A stretch of 63,432 nt of DNA from Poteriospumella lacustris (Eukaryota; Sar; Chrysophyceae; Chromulinales; Dinobryaceae): positions 1 to 63,432 of the forward strand of contig SMOI01000162.1 in assembly GCA_008000375.1 (NCBI GenBank), in the 5' to 3' direction. Shown one piece after another: positions 17,906 through 25,265 of the stretch (within the stretch, counting starts at the first letter, position 1; each line of letters starts with the position of its first letter). Made by a program: the position numbers and the translations under genes. The notes beneath the pieces are model-generated. The model saw only the letters and a list, made by a program, of their open reading frames with translations, was not told the origin of the DNA and did no database searches.

Positions 17906-19606
17906 TCACGCACTGACACGTGCGCCCTTCAGCACATCCAAATCAATGCTGCACCCGAACTCAGTGAATACGTACAAATCAATTGCCTTTGCCGATTGGT
18001 TCACACCTAATATCTGCACAGATTTTCCAACAGACAATTCCATGGCAGGCATGCGACTCACATTGACATAGTGGAAACAGTAAGCCGTTTCAAAATCCAA
18101 CTGCGATATTAACCCGTCGCCACCAATGCCGTATTGAGAACCAGCAGAATACGAATTGCAACCATACATGTGTTCCAAAAACGTCTGGTACGTGTACAGA
18201 GCATTATCCAGCAACGCATTGTCACCTGAAATCTTCACGTTAAAGTTGTTCAGCAAACACAACGGCGAAGTGGTGGCACCAGCAGTATCAAATGGAGAGA
18301 GCAATGGCGACACTCCAGCACACGCTGCCGAAGTAGTGGTGAAATAAGGAACGCACAACACACTCTTTAAGCCCGCTTGCGAGTTTGTCACGATGGAGTT
18401 GAACTGAGCATTGGGAGAAATGTTTTGAATCAAATACTGAGCAATATCCGTGTACATGACACGCTTGATGGGAGAGGACATATAAGCCTGTTCCAAAACT
18501 GGATCGAGCACGAACACTGGCACGTTTAACATTACCTGCGAAGTGAAGGGCGATGATTGGCAGCCGTCAGCAACTTGGTCACCCCATTGTACTTGGTTTC
18601 CAACAAACACGGACGCAAGTATGGACTTGGCTGCAACGCACGCAACTGAACCGTTTGATGCAGTAGCACTTGAAATCATCAACGGGTTAGTTCCCGAGGA
18701 CTGCGAAGTAACGTTTGCGAGCGTCAACTCCTTGGTACCACCAGTGGTCACCGTAACTTGCGTCTGGTTCAAGGTCATGGTAATCGTCATGTTCACACCT
18801 TTGCAGAGAGGCATATTATCAAAAAACGAGTGCAACTGTCTTAATGGTAAAATAGCCATTACTGCAATTTGTGTAACGCCTCCCGCCGCACTGGTTGCCT
18901 TATTGAACACATAATTCTTGTAAATGTTATTGCATGCATTTGCAGTTAGCAACGTGCTAAATGCAGCCTGACTAGGGGTTGTAAGACCATCAGGGTCGTA
19001 GTTGATATACTGTTGTCTCTTTAGCAAACCTTGATTATACACATTGTAGCTGTTGTTAGCACCCGTAACGACAGTGGAAGCAAAGGCGTTTCGGTTATTG
19101 CACGTTCCCATTCCGTCCGTAGTGGCAGCGGCTGCGAAACTGAATGACATCGGGTCGTCGGGAAAGAACCCGATAGATGCACCAATGGAGGCCACGTCCC
19201 CATAAGAGAGCGTGGTCATCAGCTTAAAGTGATTCCAAATATTTGCAAACGACGTTTGCTGCACAATGGTGCTTCCACCTAACGAAACTTGGATAGAGTG
19301 AATCATTTGCCCAAACCAGTTCTTGTAGCCAATGGAATAGTCCATGGAGGTCGCCGCCGCTGTAGTATCTGGAACACCGTCACCACTCAACGAATACAGC
19401 AAAGGCATCGCAAGAAATGCGTCTCTATAACTCGCATATCTGGAATCGTTCGCAATGGAAGTTGTAACAATTTGCGACTGATTGCTGCGGTATACACCAT
19501 TCTGTTGGTCACTTATCTGAATCCATTGTTTCTTCAAAAACACGTTGGGGTCTTTGGTCGGGGCGTTGGAACGCTCGTAAAGGAAAACATCACTTGCTGT
19601 AGACAT
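17906..19606 (-). CDS. MCP: major capsid protein (double jelly-roll), PLV type
   Basis: 566 aa from ATG 19606 (MSTASDVFLYERSNAPTKDP); an upstream ATG at 19615 adds three residues. Size, position beside the minor capsid gene, the beta-rich Asn/Thr/Ser-rich composition, and an N-terminal stretch in which the chain ends in PLLYSLSGDG and then runs GYKNWFGQMIHSIQVSLGG fit the double-jelly-roll MCP of PLVs and virophages. Pseudohexameric trimers would build the T-number icosahedral shell. TATATC lies directly before the ATG. Exact MCP clade is not determined by eye. Confidence 0.82.
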   Translation of the reverse strand: MSTASDVFLYERSNAPTKDPNVFLKKQWIQISDQQNGVYRSNQSQIVTTSIANDSRYASYRDAFLAMPLLYSLSGDGVPDTTAAATSMDYSIGYKNWFGQMIHSIQVSLGGSTIVQQTSFANIWNHFKLMTTLSYGDVASIGASIGFFPDDPMSFSFAAAATTDGMGTCNNRNAFASTVVTGANNSYNVYNQGLLKRQQYINYDPDGLTTPSQAAFSTLLTANACNNIYKNYVFNKATSAAGGVTQIAVMAILPLRQLHSFFDNMPLCKGVNMTITMTLNQTQVTVTTGGTKELTLANVTSQSSGTNPLMISSATASNGSVACVAAKSILASVFVGNQVQWGDQVADGCQSSPFTSQVMLNVPVFVLDPVLEQAYMSSPIKRVMYTDIAQYLIQNISPNAQFNSIVTNSQAGLKSVLCVPYFTTTSAACAGVSPLLSPFDTAGATTSPLCLLNNFNVKISGDNALLDNALYTYQTFLEHMYGCNSYSAGSQYGIGGDGLISQLDFETAYCFHYVNVSRMPAMELSVGKSVQILGVNQSAKAIDLYVFTEFGCSIDLDVLKGARVSA

Positions 19607-19660
19607 GATATACATTGCAACCAGAAAAAGTTGTAATGCATTTTTTATAAATTACCTAGG

Positions 19661-19685
19661 CGAAGCAACACGACCCCTTGGGTCG
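19661..19685. terminator. GAAGCAACACGACC hairpin, copy 1
   Basis: CGAAGCAACACGACCCCTTG then GGTCG: stem CGACC/GGTCG, directly after the stop of the minus-strand gene at 19686 and upstream of MCP. A second copy lies at 21143-21166. Confidence 0.45.
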
Positions 19686-19898
19686 CTAATAAAACCGAAT
19701 GTTGTTTTTCTTTTTGTTTAGCTGTATACTTGCAATCTTTTGCCGTGTTTCTAAATCCAAGGCACCGCCGCTCACTGGACCCCCCGCTACGCTTTGCGGC
19801 TGTGCAGCCGAAGCATTCGCTTGCATTGTTGCATTCACGCCTGCCCCGTGAATTTGAAATGTAGATTTGTGTGCTATTCCATGCAAAGAAAGTCTCAT
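19686..19898 (-). CDS. small element protein, 70 aa
   Basis: Start at ATG 19898 (MRLSLHGIAHKSTFQIHGAG), right after ACATGT. A second frame starts at 19902, but I prefer this one because it gives a coherent product: a short beta-like N-terminus, an Ala/Gln/Gly-rich linker and a lysine-rich C-terminal helix (LETRQKIASIQLNKKKNN). It lies between the two capsid genes and is probably a minor virion component. No family recognised. Confidence 0.5.
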   Translation of the reverse strand: MRLSLHGIAHKSTFQIHGAGVNATMQANASAAQPQSVAGGPVSGGALDLETRQKIASIQLNKKKNNIRFY

Positions 19899-19924
19899 AC
19901 ATGTTTACAATATTTTTTCAAAAA

Positions 19925-20146
19925 TCACTTTTTTATAGCCTTCTTCTTTAAATGGGTTACCAGCTTCAATATCTGTGCCATGATATTGTTCACCATGGTT
20001 AACTCCCTTTGGAGTGCGGGTTCACGCTCAAGCTGCTTCGCATCTAAGCCCTTCAGTTGGTTCATTAAGTCGCAACTGCGAACGTGAAACTGGTCATACA
20101 GCTGCGTGAGAGTGTCCTCGTTGAATTGGTTGGCGTTGAAGTTCAT
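19925..20146 (-). CDS. small helical protein, 73 aa
   Basis: Start at ATG 20146 (MNFNANQFNEDTLTQLYDQF) just after GCAATATATAG, an exact-type start signal. All-helical prediction with heptad-like spacing and a lysine-rich end (HLKKKAIKK). It lies between the penton-like gene and the 70-aa gene in a leftward structural run. It may be a capsid cement or scaffold protein; unproven. Confidence 0.55.
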   Translation of the reverse strand: MNFNANQFNEDTLTQLYDQFHVRSCDLMNQLKGLDAKQLEREPALQRELTMVNNIMAQILKLVTHLKKKAIKK

Positions 20147-20173
20147 CTATATATTGCCGCAAGATTTTATTTA

Positions 20174-21097
20174 TTATTTAATAACGAGCAGGATGCAAAT
20201 ATTGGGGTCACGAATCTGAATGCTACTTCCGTCCGCAGACGTGAACTGTAAACGTAGTTGGCTGTAGTTTCCATCTGTCAATTTCTGCCATGAATACTCG
20301 GGCGGTTTCTCAATAATTTGCTCTGCAATGGCAACACTTGGTGTCACTGCATATAGCACCGAAGAGGGCGAAGCCCATGGATTCTCTATATTAGACATCG
20401 TTAACAAAAGCGTGGAGTTTGGCTGTATCTGGGGGGATTTGCTGGATAAATACGAAAGGGTGCTGCCAATTTTATAAGCAGTCGTGGTAGCTGGATTCGG
20501 CGTAGAATTGTTCTGATTTTGTGCGGTTGCAAATGCCGCCGTGAAGCCAACAATGTCGTTAAACTTAGCGGTAAATGTCACCACGGGATTGAACGTTTGC
20601 GTTGGTAAGAGAGTGTTCCCTGGGTTGGTAAATCCACTCGGCAAAGCACCGAAAGCAGGCACGTTATACGTGTTCAATTGCACAGCATAGCTGCTTGCAT
20701 TCACGACAATCTCAAAATAATACACTTGGTCACCCGAACCATTAATGAGGTAAAACGGGTTGGCTGGAACGGGCGATATCTGGTTCGTGGTAAGCGATGG
20801 TGCGTTGAACATTACCCATTTCAAATAATTGTTCACACTCTCTATCTCATACAGCCCGTCAGGAATGGTCACAGTATAAGTTGTATATGCATTGGTGTTA
20901 TTTGCATTAACCCAGTTGAAGCTCAGCTTGTTGTTGCCAAGCGATGCACTGATGTTAAACCACGAGTAGAACATGGTCAAACTTGAAACGGCCACGTAGT
21001 TGTCTTTGAAGTTCGCATTTACTGGAAATCTGTAAATCAGCGTGTTGTTGTTACCATCCTGCACGACGTTGGATTGATTCAGCACAATTGTTCTCAT
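20174..21097 (-). CDS. minor capsid (penton-like, single jelly-roll) protein
   Basis: 307 aa from ATG 21097 (MRTIVLNQSNVV), after GACATACATATG. The N-terminal pattern (VLNQSNVV-x-G-x-N-N-T-L-I-Y-R-F, then a short loop, then YVAVSSLTMFYSWFNIS) and the following GLYEIESVNNYLKW are typical of PLV minor capsid/penton proteins, in which the YSWxNI motif is conserved. The rest is beta-rich. Pentons cap the icosahedral vertices. It is upstream of MCP on the same strand, the usual PLV arrangement. Confidence 0.82.
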   Translation of the reverse strand: MRTIVLNQSNVVQDGNNNTLIYRFPVNANFKDNYVAVSSLTMFYSWFNISASLGNNKLSFNWVNANNTNAYTTYTVTIPDGLYEIESVNNYLKWVMFNAPSLTTNQISPVPANPFYLINGSGDQVYYFEIVVNASSYAVQLNTYNVPAFGALPSGFTNPGNTLLPTQTFNPVVTFTAKFNDIVGFTAAFATAQNQNNSTPNPATTTAYKIGSTLSYLSSKSPQIQPNSTLLLTMSNIENPWASPSSVLYAVTPSVAIAEQIIEKPPEYSWQKLTDGNYSQLRLQFTSADGSSIQIRDPNICILLVIK

Positions 21098-21118
21098 ATG
21101 TATGTCATATGACAACAA

Positions 21119-21282
21119 AATAATGTTTCTGATTTTTCAAAGCGAAGCAACACGACCGAAGGTCGTCAAAGGCTTTCGTTAAATACACGCCATGATTATC
21201 ATACAGGCAAGGCTACTTATCTTGTATTTGACAAACAAATACTGCAACCCATTTCCTGCCAGATTCTCAAGTACATTTTTTA
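21119..21282. other. intergenic with hairpin copy 2
   Basis: Contains CGAAGCAACACGACCGAAGG then TCGT (21143-21166, stem ACGACC/GGTCGT), matching the hairpin at 19661. No ORF. Confidence 0.45.
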
Positions 21283-21669
21283 TTAATCTTTTTTAAAAAC
21301 AAGACCCAGAGCTTGCTTCTTCACCCATCGCAAAGTTGAAACGCCTTTTATCAAGCCCTCCGCATGTAAGAAATCAATTTGCTTGGACAACTCCTCTTTT
21401 TCAGCAGGGGTTAACGGGTCTTCTATGAAAACAATATCATAGATTCCATCAATCACCAGCTGTTTCTTATCGAGTTTGTAGCGTTTTTTTCCAACACACA
21501 ATAATTCTACAGCACAGCAAATCAGCCGCAGTAAATCAAGCGACTTTTTCTGAGACTTTATGTCGCTGAACGATGATTTCAAAAATTCGGCTACCTCTGG
21601 TAACACCTTGCTTATCAACTTACTTCGTTTCGCACTCGTACTTAGCTTAATCAGGTCAAGTGACACCAT
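21283..21669 (-). CDS. unknown element protein, 128 aa
   Basis: Start at ATG 21669 (MVSLDLIKLSTSAKR), after CTTATATTGC; an earlier ATG at 21699 would add 10 hydrophobic residues and is also near a TATA run. Helical, with Leu- and Lys-rich segments (SFSDIKSQKKSLDLLRLICC). No recognised domain. It lies directly downstream of the zinc-finger gene on the same strand. Confidence 0.5.
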   Translation of the reverse strand: MVSLDLIKLSTSAKRSKLISKVLPEVAEFLKSSFSDIKSQKKSLDLLRLICCAVELLCVGKKRYKLDKKQLVIDGIYDIVFIEDPLTPAEKEELSKQIDFLHAEGLIKGVSTLRWVKKQALGLVFKKD

Positions 21670-21702
21670 GCAATATAAGAACAAAAATATCCGCACCATT
21701 TT

Positions 21703-22302
21703 TTATAATGTCTTCTTCTCCACAATTACCAACGTAATATTTTCCTCGTTTTTACATGCATTTTCGTGAAACTTAGTCAGTTCGTGTTTCGTTTTATTGG
21801 ACTGCAAGTATTCCTTGCCACAGTGTTCGCATATCACCCGCTTCGCCGCCCAATTATTCCGTGCCTTTCGAATGGAACGTGCGTATAATTTAGCTCTATA
21901 TTTAGCCCCAATTTGCAAAACGTCTTGCAGCTCCACAATCGCATTCTTTACCGCCATATACAGCTCGTCAAAATGCACCACAATCACCATATTTTCAGCC
22001 ACACGGTTGTGCAAAAAATTATTCGCTTGTTGTTCGCACCAAAGCCGCAGCTCATCACCACATCCCACTTGAGACAAATACCATTGCCGCATTGCGTACA
22101 GCGTTGCCTCGTCATCATGCGTTAAGTGCCTTGGATTGCCATGGATACGCTCAAACTCCGCCCTCATTCGCCTCAACCGCCGTATACCATCACGTGCGTC
22201 AACCGATTTCAAATTATCCACCAAAAAACGAACATCCGCCAGCAAACTCTCGCGCGTCATCGTCATCATGCTCACCACTGGAAACTCACTTGCCCTTGAC
22301 AT
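21703..22302 (-). CDS. C2H2 zinc-finger protein of the element, 199 aa
   Basis: Start at ATG 22302 (MSRASEFPVVSMM). The N-terminal two thirds is a charged helical region; near residue 165 it has CEHCGKEYLQSNKTKHELTK followed by His, a single C2H2 finger of the kind found at the C-terminus of PLV and large-virus proteins. It may be a transcription regulator or DNA-binding factor. The 5' part contains GCATGATGACGATGACG (coding for SMMTMT), the family D flanking run, so a start further downstream cannot be excluded. Confidence 0.6.
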   Translation of the reverse strand: MSRASEFPVVSMMTMTRESLLADVRFLVDNLKSVDARDGIRRLRRMRAEFERIHGNPRHLTHDDEATLYAMRQWYLSQVGCGDELRLWCEQQANNFLHNRVAENMVIVVHFDELYMAVKNAIVELQDVLQIGAKYRAKLYARSIRKARNNWAAKRVICEHCGKEYLQSNKTKHELTKFHENACKNEENITLVIVEKKTL

Positions 22303-22379
22303 TCACTTGCATGTAATAGATAAAAAAATACGTAAATTGTTTAAAAATGCATGCAAACTATTGTATTAGCATAGCTTAT

Positions 22380-24416
22380 ATGTCTGGAGTTCCCGTAAAC
22401 ACACCCAAAGAAGCTAACGACGTGTACAAAAAATACATGGCCAATCTCGCCATTCAAGCACAAAACTATGCAGTCCAAACCAAACAGATGCAAGCATACC
22501 TTGAAACTGGAGCCATGGCAGCATTGCCAGACACAACAACCGTTGAAGACTATTTCAAAGATGCCCAACGCCTGAAAATGGATGTTGCCCACGAATTGGC
22601 AAAAATAACCAACGACGGCTTTGCAGCCAATGCGGTTGTCGCTAAGTTATCCAACGAAGAGTTGCAGTATACTGCAAATGATATCAAACGCATTATGGAC
22701 GACCTCAGCAAATACAAGTATGGTCTTCCTCAGCCCGCAATGCTGAACTATTTGAAACAGTCTTATCAGAAGTTTCTCGCCACGAACGGCGTTAGCTTTC
22801 CAGCACAAGAACCCACTTTGAAATCACTCGTGCAGTCATTGAACAACGGCAGAGTCATCAATTCGGCTCCAGTGGGACTGTTTGACCCCATCCAATCAAC
22901 GCCCGTTTCATTTTCTTCTGGAAACAACTCGGCCTTTTCTAAGCCATCATCCACCACTTCGTGGACAACTATATCCGACTCACCATCGTCTATTTCTGGC
23001 ACCCCCACTACATGGGCAACAACCGCTTCAAATAGCAACGCTTCTACACCGTATTCGTCTGTGCCACCATCCCCATATGTTCCATCCAACACACCCTCCG
23101 TTTCTGCACCTCCATCCAGAATTCAGACGCCATCGAAAATTAACACGCCATCGGGTTCACGTCTACCAGACGGATTTCTGTCGCAACTCAACAACCGCTT
23201 AGAACAGCTTGGCAGAAGTCCTGAAGCTATCAATGCTCAGTCTGACGCACAACTCGCACAAGAAGCACAACAAATACCTTCGGTGGACCGAGCGGCAATT
23301 GACCGACAATATGACTTAGACACACTCGACGGTGCAAGTTGGCCCAAAATCAGAGAATGGTGGGCTTACTGGGTAAGCAATCCAGAATATAGTGACACCT
23401 TACGTAGACACACACCAAAAGCATTAATTGTTTCGCGCGGCGAAAATAAGGGAAATCAATTAATATACAGCAATGGTGACTACACCGTTGATGTTCGAAA
23501 AAACATGTTAATGAAGGCATTTACTGCATGGCGACGACAGCGAAACGGCGACCCTGAAACGCTTAGCGTTTCGCCAGTTGTACCAGTACGCGGAATGGAC
23601 GAAGAGGAGTTTGAAGAAGCATACGCACAAATGCAACAGGTCATGACCGCACGCCAGCTGATGGAAGAACGTCGCCGTATGAATGATGAAGAAAATGCTG
23701 CACGCCAAGAAGCGTATAACCAACAAAGAGACATTGGAGGCAGCGGTGTCATTCACAACAACGTGCGACGCTATCCGCCCACCCTCATGCGGGGAGGTAA
23801 CAATCGTCCAGCCGTTTCACTTTTGAAACAAATGGCACATCATCAGCACCAGCAAATGCCCGCACCCCCAGGCCGACGCATCTCGGGCGGCTCTCTGTTT
23901 CCACAGAAAAAACGGGTTGCAATTCAAGTAGATGACACCAAAGGGTTGCCTGTTACCCAATCGACCTACGTGCCATTTGGCAAATATATCATATCACTTT
24001 CACATCTGGATAAAAACAAACTAAAGTTGAGAAATATCCATGGAAAAAGCATCGGAAAATTGCCCGAAATTGGAATCAGCAGCGACATGTCCCGAATTCT
24101 GAAACGGCTCATAGATGGCGGAAACGTGGATACTAAGGACTTCGACACGCTCACATCCCGAGACAAAGAACAGCTGCAGAACATCGCCAAAGAAGCCAAA
24201 ATATCCGACCGCATTCACATGAACGAAGACCTCAGCAAAACAGACCAAGACCTCAACCGTTTCAGTTTGTTGCAAGGCGAGATATTCTCAGGAAACGACA
24301 ACGTTCAGCTTCTGAAAGAGTTTAAGATGCTTGTAATAAAATTAGCAAAAAACGGGCATATCACCCAACGTGACGCCCAAGACACGCTCTCTACACTTGC
24401 CGCCGCTGGGTATTGA
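22380..24416 (+). CDS. large structural-type protein, 678 aa, with protease sites
   Basis: Start at ATG 22380 (MSGVPVNTPKEAND), fused to TTATATG. Three parts: a helical N-terminus (to about 150), a Ser/Thr/Pro-rich linker (about 165-260), and a helical C-terminus with LNRFSLLQGEIFSGND and a helical end (KNGHITQRDAQDTLSTLAAA), a pattern common in PLV/virophage structural proteins. Sites matching adenain consensus: IGGS-G (452-456), MRGG-N (470-474) and ISGG-S (501-505). All three cluster in a 55-residue linker, as expected for a precursor cut once or more during maturation. I infer a minor virion protein. The stop is followed at once by family D. Confidence 0.6.
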   Translation: MSGVPVNTPKEANDVYKKYMANLAIQAQNYAVQTKQMQAYLETGAMAALPDTTTVEDYFKDAQRLKMDVAHELAKITNDGFAANAVVAKLSNEELQYTANDIKRIMDDLSKYKYGLPQPAMLNYLKQSYQKFLATNGVSFPAQEPTLKSLVQSLNNGRVINSAPVGLFDPIQSTPVSFSSGNNSAFSKPSSTTSWTTISDSPSSISGTPTTWATTASNSNASTPYSSVPPSPYVPSNTPSVSAPPSRIQTPSKINTPSGSRLPDGFLSQLNNRLEQLGRSPEAINAQSDAQLAQEAQQIPSVDRAAIDRQYDLDTLDGASWPKIREWWAYWVSNPEYSDTLRRHTPKALIVSRGENKGNQLIYSNGDYTVDVRKNMLMKAFTAWRRQRNGDPETLSVSPVVPVRGMDEEEFEEAYAQMQQVMTARQLMEERRRMNDEENAARQEAYNQQRDIGGSGVIHNNVRRYPPTLMRGGNNRPAVSLLKQMAHHQHQQMPAPPGRRISGGSLFPQKKRVAIQVDDTKGLPVTQSTYVPFGKYIISLSHLDKNKLKLRNIHGKSIGKLPEIGISSDMSRILKRLIDGGNVDTKDFDTLTSRDKEQLQNIAKEAKISDRIHMNEDLSKTDQDLNRFSLLQGEIFSGNDNVQLLKEFKMLVIKLAKNGHITQRDAQDTLSTLAAAGY

Positions 24417-24432
24417 GCATGATGATGACGAC

Positions 24433-24458
24433 AGTTTTGGACGCTCCGTCCGAAACTT
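24433..24458. repeat. family D palindrome, copy 4
   Basis: AGTTTTGGACGCTCCGTCCG then AAACTT, flanked by GATGATGACGAC and GACACGATGACGACGACGC, between the convergent genes ending at 24416 and 24541. Confidence 0.7.
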
Positions 24459-24540
24459 GACACGATGACGACGACGCAAACATATCCACACACGATTTGA
24501 ATAATAATGAACATGCATTGCTCAGTATTATTTTTATCTA

Positions 24541-25011
24541 TTACAACACTCGGCCCTCACATTTCACCCGCAGCTTCACATAGTCAAAAAATCCGCACCA
24601 CTTCCGTGACCAATTCAGATTATTGTTGTCCATTGCATAGAATATCGGGTCGTAGTGGTGCTTGCAAATGTCATACGTTTCTGCATACGTTCTTGAACCA
24701 TAACGAGCATTCCATGGCACTCTTTTTCTCACACCCGTCTCAAACATACGGGCATCCTCCATCATTTCCTCATTTTTAAAGTGACGGACACACTCACTAC
24801 CTATACTGTCCACCACATTCCCATTATGCTTATTTTTTATGATAAAGCACGTTTTCAATTTCGTCTTTCCACATACACACGACAACGGCGGCTCACCAGC
24901 CATTGCCTTATGCATCCCTACTACCTCCCACTGCGTGCAAACATCGGCAAAATGTAACGGTTCACTTTGAGACAAGCTCATCACTTCTTCCACTAATCTG
25001 CTTTTGCTCAT
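24541..25011 (-). CDS. putative zinc-binding element protein, 156 aa
   Basis: Start at ATG 25011 (MSKSRLVEEVMSLS), right after GGTATATATAC. Central CVCGK...LKTCFIIKNKHNGN...GSECVRHF has the C-x-C-G...G-S-x-C spacing of a small zinc-ribbon-like domain that I associate with phage and large-virus proteins. The C-terminal part is Tyr/Trp-rich. Function unknown; nucleic-acid binding is plausible. It is upstream of the helicase only in position (same strand, following it). Confidence 0.5.
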   Translation of the reverse strand: MSKSRLVEEVMSLSQSEPLHFADVCTQWEVVGMHKAMAGEPPLSCVCGKTKLKTCFIIKNKHNGNVVDSIGSECVRHFKNEEMMEDARMFETGVRKRVPWNARYGSRTYAETYDICKHHYDPIFYAMDNNNLNWSRKWCGFFDYVKLRVKCEGRVL

Positions 25012-25100
25012 GTATATATACCATCCAGAGAAAAAACTCCTTTAAGCCGTTATTATTCATAATATGAATATTGACAGCATCGGCATCATCATCGTGTCAC

Positions 25101-25240
25101 CTTTCCTCACTTTCCTCACTTTCCCCACTTTCCTCTAAAATGGAAAGTATTCCTAAGATTGAGTTATTTGTTGTTGGGATGAGATTTATTTTGTTTTTTT
25201 GGGGAAAGTGGGGAAAGAGGAAAGAGGAAAGAGGAAAGGA
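25101..25240. repeat. family C inverted-repeat unit 1
   Basis: Left arm CTTTCCTCACTTTCC...CCACTTTCCTCTAAAA, core GAGTTATTTGTTGTTGG, right arm GGGGAAAGTGGGGAAAGAGG. It lies at the 3' end of the helicase gene, after its AAAGTGAAACG motif. Two related units lie at 28270 and 28503. Confidence 0.8.
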
Positions 25241-25265
25241 ATGAGGAGAGAAGACGTTTCACTTT

